Below, piece after piece: positions 21,676 to 33,379 of a DNA stretch of 64,000 nucleotides (the first letter of the stretch is position 1; every line of letters begins with the position of its first letter). The notes under the pieces are model-generated. The model made no database searches and was not told the DNA's origin. It saw only the letters and a list, made by a program, of their open reading frames with translations. This DNA is from Nannochloropsis salina CCMP1776 (lineage: Eukaryota; Sar; Eustigmatophyceae; Eustigmatales; Monodopsidaceae). The stretch spans positions 186,839 to 250,838 of the forward strand of contig SDOX01000128.1 of NCBI GenBank assembly GCA_004565275.1. The letters run 5' to 3'. The position numbers were made by a program, and so were the translations under genes.

Positions 21676-23611
21676 CTAACGGAAATATTCTTGCGCAGGA
21701 ACAAGAGACTGAGGCAATACCTTTCCGGGATTCAGCAAATTGTACGGATCTAAGGCGCGCTTGATCGCTGCCATCGTCTGCAAGGCACCAGTCCCAAACT
21801 CCTTCTCCAGGTACTTGATCTTTCCCACCCCAATGCCGTGCTCGCCGGTGCATGTCCCGTCCAGCGCCAGCGCCGACTTTACCATGAAAGCGCTCAGACA
21901 CTTGGCCTCCTCCACCTCCTCTGGCCTGTCTGGGCGAAAGATGATAAAGGCGTGGAAGTTTCCGTCTCCGGCATGCGCCACCAGGGGCGAGGGCAGGGAT
22001 GAGGCTCGAATTTTGTCCTTGCTCTGTCCGATCAGGTCGGGCAGCTTCGAGAGCGGGACGCACACGTCGGTGATCATCACTTCCCTGTCCGGGTAGGCAG
22101 ACTGCGCCGCCCACAGTGCCTCCTTGCGCGCCCGCCACATGTCGACCGCGTTTGCCTCATCTTTGGAGTGTAGGATCCCGTACCCTCCGTGCTTCCGCGC
22201 CACTTGCTCGACAAGTGACATCTGTCCCTCCACGTCAACATCGGAGATGCCCACGACTTCGTAAAGCAGTGTGGTGGCCTCCGTGTCGCGCAGGCCATTC
22301 ATCTCATTCATGATCCGCACCATATGGTCGTCCATCAGCTCACAACGCCCGACCTCGACCCCAGCCTGCAGGGTGGCGCTGGCAGCCGCCGACGCCTCGC
22401 GAACGGAGGGGAAACAGACGCGAATGGCCGCAGACCGCTTGGGCTTACGACGCAAGCGCAGGGTGACTTCGGTGACGATGCCAAGGGTTCCCTCGCTTCC
22501 AATCAGTAGGCGCGTCAGGTCGTAACCTGCCGCAGACTTGCGCGCCCTCGAGCCCGTCTTCAAGACTGTCCCGTCGGCCAGCACCGCCGTCACGCTCAGC
22601 ACGCTGTCGCGCATCGTGCCATACTTGACAGCGGTTGAGCCAGAACATCGACATGCACACATGCCGCCGATGGATGCCCCTGGCCCCGGATCCAGGGGAA
22701 AGTGCACGCCCTGGTCGCGCAGGGCCTCGTTTAGATCCAAGTAGCCCAGGCCGGCCTCTACGGTGGCGTCAAGATCCTCGATGGACACTCGCAGGATGCG
22801 GTTCATGCGGTTCATGTCCAAAGACAAACCCCGGGAAGGCGCCAATGTATGACCTTCAAGTGAGGTAGCGCCTCCGTAGGGTACGACAGGAATGCGATAC
22901 AACCTGACAGTACATGGATGGGTGGAGGAGTGAAATCGACTTCGCAAAACTGGCACCTCGCGACTTCAGATGTAAAAATATCAATCGAACTCAAAATTCT
23001 GCCTTCTCAAAAACGTTGTTTGTCAATGATTCAATAACTTCATACCAGCATAGACGCATGATGCGTGATACTTGTTCCGTGGACGCAGGCTGCACTATGA
23101 CGTCGGGAACCTGGGTGATCTTGTGGTACGAGCTCCACGGCTTTCCGTGGAGAGCGCGTTCCTCTGAATCTTGGGACACATAGTCTGGACCCACAATATC
23201 TCGAAGGGCAACAACGAAATCGTGCGGGAGGTCACCTTGATTGACTCCTGCATCTCTTGACTGCTGCTCAGGGGAAGCCTCGAGAGAGGCCTCACAAAGG
23301 GTGTCCCGACCACGGTTTTCATTGCTGAGACCGCCGTTTTGCGCAACCACGGCGAGTCCTGCTGCGATTGCTAGGATGTAATGACCATGGGACAGCAAAA
23401 TCGAGGAAGCAGGATGTCGAAGATGGCGACTACGGTGCGATTCACATCTACAAAGGGTATCCGTCCAGGTCCAGCCCTGAGACCCTTTTTTCTCAGTGAA
23501 ACTCATGAACCGTGACCCGTGGGAGCTTGTCAACCTCCTGCAGTAGCCTGAAGCGTATAAAGTCCAAATAGACGCTGCATCATGCCTACCAATGCGCATC
23601 CAACCCCTCAT
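21676..23611 (-). CDS. LDHD: D-lactate dehydrogenase (cytochrome), FAD-linked
   Basis: FAD-dependent D-2-hydroxyacid dehydrogenase of the LDHD/DLD1 type, which oxidises D-lactate and passes electrons to cytochrome c in mitochondria. Exons 23611-23046 and 22903-21676 join in phase 2 with a GTATGA donor, giving 597 aa (yeast DLD1 is 587). Exon 1 has a basic N-terminus and a hydrophobic segment (HYILAIAAGLAVVAQ), which fits a mitochondrial presequence plus inner-membrane anchor as in DLD1. It then starts the FAD domain (YHKITQVPDVIVQPASTEQV). Exon 2 gives YRIPVVPYGGATSLEGHT, DPGPGASIGGM, SAAGYDLTRLLIGSEGTLGI, the C-terminal HAGDGNFH (substrate/metal His) and TCTGEHGIGVGK, then ALDPYNLLNPGKVLP. 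All are hallmarks of the family. Glycolate dehydrogenase is a related alternative. Head-to-head with the uridine kinase gene. Confidence 0.92.
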
Positions 23612-23995
23612 ATGAGTCGATTCCTTTTGTTGCAGTCGCTGACACGTCCGTTTTCAGCTGAAAGGATGACAGACCGGGAGATGAACAAAGGCTGAAATTA
23701 GGGTGGATAGACACACGAATACGGGCGCAACACAACAAATCACTGGCCTTGCCTAAGGATGGTCATGGGTAGGAAAACACATGCTTTTGCTTCAGGGGCC
23801 TCCATGTGCGCTACGACATGTGAGAGGGCGACGCGCGAGTGCTCGCTTGTTGCTGTTCGCCGCTTGCCCTCCTGCTCGGAGGACATGTCAAATTTAGTAT
23901 GGCCGCAAGGCGCAGCACGTTGGGCGCAGGCCAGGCATAACGCTACATGTACCTTACTTACTGAATGCTTAACACTCCTATGAATCCTGTTCAGC
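23612..23995. promoter_or_regulatory. shared divergent promoter region, LDHD / uridine kinase
   Basis: 384 bp between two head-to-head start codons. No element could be named with confidence. Confidence 0.45.
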
Positions 23996-25144
23996 ATGTC
24001 ACCAGGGTCCTCCGCCAAGCCTCTCGAGCTGCTCTTCGTCTTTCTTTCAGGTGCAGCTGTAGCCTGGTCTTTTCTGGCGGGTCGTTCGTCGTCACGAAGG
24101 GCAACACACAAGCGAAAAGCACATGACCCTACTTGTCGGCAAGAAGATGAAGAGGACGATGTCCAGGAGGTGAAGTCGGGGTTTTTGGCTTATCTTCCAT
24201 CCCCTGTGGGCCCATTGCTGCCCCTGAGACATGGCGTCAGTGCCACGCCACTTGAAGAGCCCCAAGGACTAGGCAAAGAGACTATGGGACCGTTACTAGA
24301 AAGCTTAGAGCAACATGTGAAGGCGCCGCGGCAGTCGAATTCGGGTCCTTTGACGTTGGGCGTGGCCGGCGGTTCGGGGTCAGGCAAGACGACATTCGCT
24401 CGAGCCTTGTACGAGGCCCTTGGCGAGGAGCATGTCACCTACATCACGCACGACTCATACTACAAAGATTTGAGTCATCTCCCTTTCGATGAGCGTAAGA
24501 AATCGAATTTCGACCATCCCAACGCCCTGGACACCGCTCTGTTAGTTGAGCATCTGCGGGCACTGAAAAGGGGCCAAACAGTCGAAGTTCCTGAGTACGA
24601 CTTCGCGACCCACAATCGTCTTAAGCGGACCTGCAAGGCAGAGCCTCGACCCGTCATTTTGCTTGAGGGTATTCTTATTTTTGCGGACCGCTCTCTCGTC
24701 CAAGAGCTGGCCATTAAGGTCTTTGTGGACACAGAGTCGGACCTGCGACTGATCCGGCGCATCCATCGGGACGTGAAGGAACGTGGACGGAGCCTGGAAT
24801 CCATAGTCGATCAATACGTAAAGACAGTGCGGCCCATGCACTTAGAGTTTGTGGAGCCTTCGAAACGGGAGGCGGATGTCATCATCCCACTGGGTATGAA
24901 CCAAGTTGCCTTAGACATGTTTCTTAGTCGCCTTCAGGCCGAGGTAGGGGAGCACTTGGGCCATCTGGGGTCACCAACTTCGCCTGATAAGGATTCTCAA
25001 AGCCCCAAAAGTAAAGCTTACATCGCATTAGGAAAGCAAGGTTCGTTATCGCTCGGGAACAACATGGGTCCGGCAAGGATAAGAGGGGAAAGTGGGGCAA
25101 AAAATGCAAATTTAAGTCATTTGAAAGTACTTGGATCCAAATAA
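23996..25144 (+). CDS. UCK: Uridine(-cytidine) kinase with N-terminal membrane segment
   Basis: Uridine kinase of the pyrimidine salvage pathway, phosphorylating uridine (and usually cytidine) to the monophosphate with a nucleoside triphosphate. Intronless, 382 aa. The P-loop GGSGSGKTT is near residues 124-132. It is followed by the family blocks THDSYYKDLSHLP, NFDHPNALDTALL, VEVPEYDFATHNR, PVILLEGILIF, KVFVDTESDLRLIRRIHRD and RGRSLESIVDQYVKTVRPMH, which cover substrate binding and catalysis. The kinase domain matches bacterial Udk and eukaryotic UCK in length (about 210 residues). The first 120 residues are extra. They include a hydrophobic helix near the N-terminus (LELLFVFLSGAAVAWSFLAG) followed by Arg/Lys-rich text, so the enzyme may be membrane anchored or targeted to an organelle. 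The last 60 residues are a polar tail. There is no UPRT domain. Confidence 0.93.
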   Translation: MSPGSSAKPLELLFVFLSGAAVAWSFLAGRSSSRRATHKRKAHDPTCRQEDEEDDVQEVKSGFLAYLPSPVGPLLPLRHGVSATPLEEPQGLGKETMGPLLESLEQHVKAPRQSNSGPLTLGVAGGSGSGKTTFARALYEALGEEHVTYITHDSYYKDLSHLPFDERKKSNFDHPNALDTALLVEHLRALKRGQTVEVPEYDFATHNRLKRTCKAEPRPVILLEGILIFADRSLVQELAIKVFVDTESDLRLIRRIHRDVKERGRSLESIVDQYVKTVRPMHLEFVEPSKREADVIIPLGMNQVALDMFLSRLQAEVGEHLGHLGSPTSPDKDSQSPKSKAYIALGKQGSLSLGNNMGPARIRGESGAKNANLSHLKVLGSK

Positions 25145-25457
25145 AACAAAACTATAATCTTTGTAGTTGATGTGGATATTATGAATTTGTTTTTCCATGC
25201 CAGCCCGTGGCATGCGTCTTCACATGGAATGTCCCTCGGTCGCGGGGGAGGTTAAGGACTCGCTCCTCTCCCATGCCCATACCCACATCGAGCAGTGACT
25301 TTCAGCAACCCGCGTGTGCTGCTACCAGCTCGTGGCTAGATCGAACGCCTGCCGAAGGCATGTGATGCCCATGTTATGTGCCTCGTGCGCCGTAATCGGC
25401 CCCTCCTATGGCTACTGTGACTGACTTTGCGAATGATCTTACCCCACGTCATGAAAG
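25145..25457. other. intergenic, UCK 3' end and ABC transporter promoter
   Basis: 313 bp between tandem genes. No recognisable RNA or regulatory element. Confidence 0.4.
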
Positions 25458-28400
25458 ATGAAGGGGGCGGCCTCCCAAACTTCAATTTTTCCTGATAAAC
25501 CGGAAGAGAGGGACAAGACAGGACATGCCCAGACACGTTATAAAACTGATCCATCTCGCAGCAGTGGGCTCAAAATCAAGGATGGCTCCTCATCGCCACC
25601 GAGCTGGTTTCAGTTCGGGACCCTTCCCTCGCTCCTACTTTTTGATGCGGCCATCATGGTGACATTTTGGGTGGCGAGTGGGGATGGTTTTCTCTTCAGC
25701 TATGATGCCCCAGGCAGTGTCATATGGGATCTGTGCATTGTTGGATTGCTTCGCATACTTTTGCTGCTTGGCGTAGCTATTGCCTTCGATGCATTCGCCC
25801 TCAGCCCTCAGAGGCGAAGGGTGAGACGACCTGTGAAGACGGACAGCTTCTTGACGAGGGCCACGGGAGCCGGTGTGTCTCCGAGCAACACCGCTCACGT
25901 TACAACCACTACTGTAGCGAGATATCTGAGCCTCAGAGAGGAAGCAAAATCGGCTACGCAGCCATCTCCCATACGGCGCATGGAGCGCGTCGGTCGCAGT
26001 GCCACTCTGGTCCTCACCCTAATAAGCTACTTCATTCTCATGGCCAAATGCCTGATGCGGCTTTTAATGGGCATTGGATTCTCAGATTCGATGGCCTGCT
26101 TTTGGGGTTGCGTAGCTGCAAGTGCTATTTTAGGCTGTGTAGATTACATTGTTTTGAAAAGACACTTGCGGTATGTGAAACGTTGGGCTTACCAGCGGCA
26201 TCGCGAGGCTTTGGTTCGGAAGAAAGGGACGTTGCGTGAGTCGCTCTTGTTGTCGACAGTCTCGGGCAATGGAAGTGTGTGTCTGGGAAGTGAAGGTGCG
26301 GAGGGAGAGGGTGCAGAGAGGACCGCGGGGGGGGAGGAATTGGAGGACGAAAGCGAGGAAGACTGCGAGGACCTCAAGGAGGCGGCGCATTTGAGTGAAG
26401 TATGGGCGAGTCTGCGCGGCCTAGACGACGCCGAGGCGGCAGAGGACGCGACTAGAGGGCGTGGAAGCAAGGACAAGGGCCATGCTACGTACAAGGATCT
26501 TCTTTCCCTGACGCGCGACGACTGGCATCTGATCTCTTTGGCCTTCGCGTTCTTGCTGGGCGCGGCAATCGGCCAAGTCTTAATCCCTCACTACACCGGC
26601 AAAGCGATCGACGCAATTGTAAGTGAGGAGGGCGCAGCAGCTTTTCAGCATGCCATGGTCATGCTGGTGCTCTGTGCTGCGGTCTGCGGCGCCTGCACGG
26701 GCTTGCGGGGGGGAATCTTCACAATAGTAGGCGCACGCGTGAATAGGCGCATCCGAGACATGCTCTTTCAGAGTCTGATCCGTCAAGAGGTGGGTTTTTT
26801 CGACACCGCCAAGACGGGCGATCTCTCTTCTCGCCTGAGTTCGGACTGCACCAAAGTGGGCGACCAGGTCTCTCTGAACATCAACTTCTTCCTCAGGTCT
26901 CTGGTGCAAGCGGTAGGTACGCTAATCTTTATGTTCATTCAGAGTTGGAAGCTCAGCCTGGTGGCCTTCGTCTCCGTGCCTGTCATCGTCATCATGAGTA
27001 AGGTATCAAGCAAGGGTCGGGAGGAGGCAGTATTTTGAGGGTTGCGAGGGACAGCTACTCTGAATCCACAAGCTGGGCGAGATGGGACCTTGAATACTAC
27101 CAACACAACGATTCTTATCTCGTTCTTCGCATCCCCACTTGCATGCCACCACCCGACTCAGATATACGGTCAGTACATAAGGAAGCTATCAAAAGCTACT
27201 CAAGAGCGGCTGGCCCATGCCAACTCCATCGCAGAGGAGTGTCTCTCCACAATGCCAACGGTGCGCAGTTTTGCTGGCGGTCCGGCACAGGGGCGGCTGT
27301 ATCGTGGGAAGTTGGACGAATATTATGATTTGAATAAACAAGAGGCGCGTGCTTATGGTGCATACGCGGTTGCTACAACGCTCTTGCCGAACCTAGTGAC
27401 CGCCCTTGTCCTCTTCTATGGGGGCCAGTTGGTGCTTAATGAGGACGGCCTTACCAGCGGGCAGCTTGTCTCCTTCCTTCTGCTTCTAGGTTCGCTTTCG
27501 GAAGGCTTCAGTAACATGGGATCAATCTTTAGCTCTATCACTCAGGCGCTGGGGGCTGCTGACAAGGTCTTTGAGCTTATACGCCGTCCACCCCAAAGCA
27601 CTCCTTTGCCTATACCGCCATTGGCACCCGCATTTTGTTCTGGTAAAGTGGAATTGCGTGATGTCACGTTCCGGTATCCTGCGCGCCCGGCGCGTCCTGT
27701 CTTAAACAAAATAAATATGCTAGCAGAGCCAGGCAAAGTTGTTGCCCTCGTCGGGCCCAGTGGCGGTGGCAAGTCCTCGTGCGTCGCCCTCTTGGAGAAC
27801 TTCTACGAGCCAGAAAGCGGCATGGTCTTATTAGACGGGCGTAAGGTGCAAGAGTACGACCCGCACTGGTACCATCGCCACGTTTCGATTGTAAGTCAAG
27901 AGCCCATGCTCTATGCGCGCTCAATCCGGCAAAATATTCTTTTTGGTCTGGAAGGGGAGCCGGACGAGCCCTCCGAAGGGGAGATCATCGAGGCTGCTGT
28001 CCTAGCAGGTGCGCATGACTTTATCCTGGGACTACAATCGGGTTATGACACGGAGGTTGGTGAACGCGGCGTTTGTCTCAGCGGAGGGCAAAAGCAGCGT
28101 ATAGCCATTGCGCGGGCGCTTTGTCGTCGTCCACGTGTCCTGCTCCTGGACGAGGCAACGTCAGCCTTGGATTCTGACTCCGAGAATTTAGGTAAGCACG
28201 TCTGTTTTCACGCAAGACCATTAACATTCATGTGATCTCATGAACATTATTGTGGTATAGTCCAACAATCCGTCGACAGGATGATTTCGCACGGAAATAT
28301 GACGGTGATTATTATTGCACACAGGTACGCACGGCAGAAGGCTGGTTTGAGTACTCAGGATCTCGTATTGATTGCTTGGGGTCCTCTCAAGCTACATGCA

Positions 28401-28655
28401 CTTCCAATATGCTCTGACTTTTCCTCATACTTTTACCTGTCATAAATATCTCATGGATTGTTGTTGCCCCATAGGCTAAGCACTATCGTCAACGCAGATT
28501 CCATCTTAGTAGTCCGGGACGGGAGGGTAGTAGAACAAGGAACCCACACGGAGCTCTTGGGGAAAGTGGGAGGGATGTATTCTCAACTTGTATGCAAGCA
28601 GGTTGATGCATTGGAAACTGCAAATACCATCTGCAACGAGCAGGAAAAGTCTTGA
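25458..28655 (+). CDS. ABCB-type half ABC transporter (TAP-like)
   Basis: Half-size ABC exporter of the ABCB/TAP branch. Exons 25458-27002, 27162-28191, 28261-28324 and 28475-28655 join in phase into 939 aa. An extra N-terminal membrane domain (several hydrophobic segments within residues 45-240, like the TMD0 of TAP proteins) precedes an acidic linker at about residues 260-340. The core six-helix domain contains [20 protein letters not shown] and [14 protein letters not shown], then [18 protein letters not shown]. The nucleotide-binding domain has Walker [10 protein letters not shown] at about 713-721, signature LSGGQKQR at about 821-828, Walker [17 protein letters not shown] at about 840, and the switch His in IIIAHRLSTIV split across the last junction. 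The catalytic Glu after Walker B is present, so it should hydrolyse ATP. Homodimerisation is expected; the substrate is unknown. The TAP/MDL relation is from family pattern only. Confidence 0.92.
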
Positions 28656-29156
28656 AATTTTGTGCCTTGGAGACGCAGGGATGGACATGCGCGGGTTAGG
28701 GCGGGCTCTCTCCAGGTTTGTGTATTAATAGTATAGACATGTTGTTCACACCATAATAAAGCAAATCATAAAATCTTTGAAACAAATCGACGGTGCTGAC
28801 CGCGGTTGATACACTATGGTTGCGATGCCTTCCTGTGACAGCGTGGTCGAGCCGCAAGCCTTGTTGGGCCCATCCCACTGCTTCCAGTGCTCCTGTGCCG
28901 CCGCTCGCCGCGAGCAGTCTCACCTCGCGTGAATCATGGAACTTGCATGGTGATTCCCGACGAGCAGCTCATTCCTGCAAAAGAGTGGCGCATCGATAAT
29001 CCCTTGAATTCTTACCTCGTCATTCATCGATACTGTACCCGTACGTGCGTCATGTTCAGGAGCATATACCAAGGCACAAAGGCAACAAAAACAATCGCTG
29101 CTCAACTTACTTGATACAACTGCTGCAAATTTCGCCCAACTTTATCTGATAACGCG
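28656..29156. other. unassigned intergenic 0.5 kb
   Basis: Holds the ABC transporter 3' UTR (AATAAA near 28755) and the promoter of the AEC carrier. No other feature recognised. Confidence 0.4.
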
Positions 29157-31044
29157 ATGGCATTCGCGTTGATGGGCTTAATGCTCTTATTCTTGCCCGG
29201 GTTGTCTCTTGCGGGGTCCTCTCGATGGAGCCTGGTAAGTGCTTTTGCTAGCTGGGATGAACTGATGGAAGTGCGGAGCTCTATTACGAGCGCCGGAAAA
29301 TCATGTACGAGTGTCTTGATACAGTTTGTTCTCCCACTCCGAGGAATTTGGTGGTAATTAAGCATAAAATGTGACGAGGGGTTTGCTGAGGCCTTTCTGC
29401 CGTACCAGTCTTCACGACTCAGCTACAAGCAACTCGGTTGACTACTCTTGCTTGATGTAATCAAGGTCTCAGTGGAATGTTTTGCAAATTATCAATGCCC
29501 TCGATTGCTCAAAGCGAGGTTTTATTATTTTATGGCATCTTCGAACAGCAAAAAAGACAAGATGCTCCAGTGTCGATGTCAAGCTTCGTGCCGTCCCCAG
29601 CGCATCAACAGAGGATCCCACGGAGTCCACTATGCCGAGATCGGTTTGTTGTAGAAAGCAAAGTCATGCCTTTTGCCAAATTCGCAGCTCAGCGTATTAT
29701 TGACGTCCATGCCCGAACGCATCTGAAAAGTGGTATAACGCATGCCGAGCAATCTTCTGCCCTGCTCTCCGTCCGCGGCGGGTCTGTAGCTAATCTTGAT
29801 CCAGTTGTGGTAAAGGCCTCCCTGACCGCCGTAGGGGAGCTATTAGTTGCGTGTGGTATTGGCGCTTGGTTTACGCGTCGAGGCATTCTAGGACGCGAAG
29901 CAATTGCGAACCTCAGCTCCATTGTCTACCATATCTTGCTGCCGTCTCTACTCGTCGTCAACGTGGCCAAGACGGTTTACACTACGCCCCTGAGGACCCT
30001 ACTCCCTTTGCCTCTCTTCGGCACCATGCAGATCCTACTCTGTAGCTGCATTGCCTGGGTTGTGACCTTCTTGATGGGCGCAGATGTCAACAGGTGAGCG
30101 CCCAGGCGTTGCGCGGACTTCTTTCTCTCTGTGGGTGCTCGGACTTTGACGAGTATTCTGTAATTTTACCAGTCGTTCACATCTCTTGCGGGTAATCTCA
30201 ACCAAACAGCGCAAAAGGTCGACAATTACGAGTCCTTCAAACTTTCGGAAACGGTGGTGTCGCTCCGATCTTGTTCGCGACCGTCTTGCTCCGCAATCAC
30301 CCCGACCCAAGCGTCCTGCCTTTGGCCATATCCTACATCAGCTTTTACCTCCTGGGATGGACACCTATATTCTGGACCTATGGATACAGCCTTCTAGTTC
30401 CCGCGGAAGCGCCGACTGCGCAATCCATTGCGGAAAAGGAATCTGTGGTCACTTTGGCCGACAGAATCAAATATTTCATACGTCATCCTCCTGCTACAAT
30501 CAAACGCATTTTGTCACCGCCGATTGTGGGAAGCTTGGGCGGGCTTTGCGTAGGGGTGAGCCCGTTGGCCAAGCTTTTTCTGGGCCCTAGAGCCCCTCTG
30601 GGAGTTCTCACGAACGCCGTGCAGACCATCGGTTCAGCCTACACGAGCATGGGCCTGCTGGTCCTGGCCGGCAGCCTGGCCTTGCCCTTGCCGACGCCGT
30701 CGCCGTTGGAGGAGGTCTCAGGGGCTGAGAGTAAAAGCATCCACCCTTATCTTCAAATAGCCAGTGTCTGCCTTGTTCGATTTTGTCTTTGCCCCGCGAT
30801 CTGCTTGTCCATCATCTTGCGTGCCATGTCCACTGGGTGGGTGAAGCTAGACAGGCTCATGGTCTTTGTCCTCTTCCTCCAGTCTTGCATGCCCAGTGCA
30901 CAGAATTCTGTCTTGATGGTGCAGTTGAGTGGAAGACAAGCTGATGCTACTAGGCTAGCACGGATGCTGCTTTACATTTATTCGCTTTCATGTATTCCCA
31001 TCTCAATATTGCTTACGCTTTTCTTACAAAATTTTAGCCTCTGA
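29157..31044 (+). CDS. AEC/PIN-like efflux carrier with separate signal-peptide exon
   Basis: Membrane transporter of the auxin efflux carrier (AEC) family; in algae the substrate is unknown. Three exons are proposed: 29157-29234, 29549-30093 and 30210-31044, 485 aa. The first encodes a textbook signal peptide (MAFALMGLMLLFLPGLSLAG) and ends at GTAAGT; it joins in phase 0 at an AACAG acceptor. A Ser/Arg/Pro-rich stretch of about 80 residues follows, resembling a plastid transit segment. Together they suggest bipartite plastid targeting. The AEC domain starts near residue 105: SLTAVGELLVACGIGAWF, LSSIVYHILLPSLLVVNV, then QTFGNGGVAPILFATVLL with the conserved family N-G-G and helix-break region, and YISFYLLGWTPIFW. 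It ends with LQSCMPSAQNSVLMVQLSG, a typical AEC C-terminal motif. About ten helices. The alternative start, ATG 29477 without the first exon, would give no signal peptide. Confidence 0.82.
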
Positions 31045-31515
31045 GCGAAGTTTAAGCTATTGATGCAATCTCAAACTTCTTGGAAAGAAACATCACGTGC
31101 TAATTACCGAAAGTAATCCAGATTTATGTGAAGCAGCTCTTACGTCTTCACAAAACTATTTTTTTTAAGATAAACATGAAGCAATACATCAGCTACCACT
31201 CCTAGAAAGTACAACCGTGCAAACATGATGCCACATCAACAAGCAATGTAAAACCCATCTTAGTGACGATAATTGTATACTTCTTTCTTGTGAAGAGAAA
31301 ATGTGTGAGTCTCAGTTGTCCGATGAGTGTGCGCTTACTTTCCCGTCAGTAGATAAGAGGTCACGAACACCGCCACGTACCCGATTTCTCGACTGAACGC
31401 CACTGTGCATGCTCCGCAGTTGAATTAACCCCCCAGGTCCTTCTTGCTGCAACTTTTCCACTGTACATGTACACGTCGCATTCATGTTTTCGATTTTACA
31501 TGTCTAAACCTAGGT
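31045..31515. other. unassigned intergenic 0.47 kb
   Basis: AT-rich DNA between tandem genes, with a T8 run near 31161. Nothing else could be supported. Confidence 0.4.
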
Positions 31516-33379
31516 ATGGCACAAGCAAGCGATGTTTCGCATCGTCCGCTGCGGTTGCTGCTGACCACCGCTGTAAGCGTCTGTTCCACTATGATTCTCA
31601 TGTCATCGAGAAGCGTGAGGGCAAGCAGGGGCGCATTTGTTAAACAAGGCCTCTGGGGCATGCCGCATTCTAGTCACACAGGTATGATACCAGCACATGC
31701 GTAGCATGGTTAAGTCAGCGCTCTTCCTCCTCATGGCGCCTGACACCTCTATCCACCATCTCCTCACTTTCCCGACCCAACGATCAAGGATCCCGCACGC
31801 CTCATAAGAAGGGGATCGAGAAGTTAAGGTTTTCAGTCTTTCATGGGATCAACTACAGAAGAGATTCTTTCCCCTGGTAGGTTCTGATGCACGTGTTTCG
31901 TACTGCTGCCAACCCCCGCTCTGAAGCCTCGCATACATGGGCCGAGGCCTCACGGGCTCCCAGGGGGGCTCCTTCGCGTGGTCGCTGAAGAGGCAGCCAT
32001 GCAGGAGCTGAAGTCCTCCCCCGTCCACCACATTCTTCTAGGTCGTCGCGCTCCGGCGTGTTGGCGTCTTCACGAGCGTCGCCTCGACTAGTGGCACGAG
32101 CCCCGGCCATGGCATCACCATCCGATGAGCACGCTGAGGAAGGAAAGAGAAGGGGCATGCTGACAGTCCAGGACTTTGCAGCCCAGCTGGAGCCATTTGG
32201 GGTCACAGGCGTGGGTTTCGGGGAGGACGGGGAGGAGGACGAGCTGGCAGTGTGCTGCCCGGAGTCGAGGAGACTGATGGACTGCACCGTGGACATGTAC
32301 GCCACCGTGAATAGCACCAATTACTGCGTGGCCTTGCCCATCTTCAGTCCGGTGGCGCTATGTTACCACAAGGGGGCGCGCCTCATCCCCGTAGAGAATG
32401 AGTGCGAGCTAATGGACAGGCTCTATGACTTCCTGGCGCCCACCCTGGAGCAGGAGGACCTTTTCCTCATCCGCAGCCCCGTGTGCTTGACCCTGGACGG
32501 GGACCTGGGCGACCTGGGCGAGGAGGGGGAGTTCTCGGAGGAGGAGCTGGCGGGCTGGGAGGAATTTGAGAGCGAGGACGATCCCTGGCAGGACGGAGAT
32601 GAGGAGCAAGAGGAGGAGGAGGAGGATAGTATGGCCGGGACCTTCGATGATGAGGTCGAAAAGATGGTGAGCAGCGATTGTTTGATGGGGAAAGGGGGAA
32701 AGTCCGAGGCATGACCACGGAAATATGTAGGATCTCTCTCGTTTTTCCGTGATCATGGGCAATAAGAGCTCGTATTATTGTGACATAGCGTTCAGCGTCC
32801 AAGAGGTGCCCCTGCTCGATCCCTCTGTATCTTCTACGATGTGCAATGCCGTGCAAGACACATTCATCGATCAAATAAATCAATCACGAAACCTATTTCA
32901 TCCCTCAAAGACAAATCCCAAGTACTGGGACGACGAGCAGGCAAGCGATGTACGAGAGGCGTACGGAGAAGACTGGGAAAAAATTGCAGCTTTTACATAT
33001 GATGGCGTAGACTATACCATGGTCAAAATTCTCGAGCCTGTCCTTGTGCTCGCGAAGGAGGATCCGGTCAGTCCTTCCCTTTCAAACATTGGAAGTCGAA
33101 TGGGAAAATTATGAAACGATCTGAAAAATGAGAGGGAGAGAAAATATTTAGATTCTGACATTTTCTCCCTGATCACGTCACGTCGTTTCAAATACTCCAT
33201 TCATGTACCCTTTCCCCTAGGACTTTAAAGGCATCACCAAGTGGGTACTACCAAGCGAGGATGAGGCCGAGGAAATAGCGCCCATCATGGAGGGCATCAT
33301 CAAGATAAAGCTTGGTATTGATGATCAAGATGCAGAAGATGAAATGCGGGGGGTGGACGATGAAGAGGACAGAATTTGA
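31516..33379 (+). CDS. DUF3727-type plastid protein of cyanobacterial origin
   Basis: Conserved protein of cyanobacteria and plastids carrying DUF1292/DUF3727-like modules; function unknown. Proposed exons are 31516-31681, 32092-32666, about 32911-33066 and 33221-33379. The start of exon 3 is uncertain (32767, 32806 and 32923 also keep phase). Exon 1 supplies a signal-like N-terminus (LRLLLTTAVSVCSTMILM) followed by basic, Ser-rich text and an A-F pair (SRGAF), which fits bipartite plastid targeting. Exon 2 holds LMDCTVDMYATVNSTNYCVA, PIFSPVALCY and YDFLAPTLEQEDLFLIRSP, matching the first cyanobacterial half, then a long Asp/Glu-rich run. Exon 3 has EKIAAFTYDGVDYTMVKILE followed by PVLVLAK. 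Exon 4 has WVLPSEDEAEEIAPIMEGI, equivalent to the cyanobacterial 'LLSPEE...V.PLLE' end. AATAAA-like signals follow. Confidence 0.72.
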
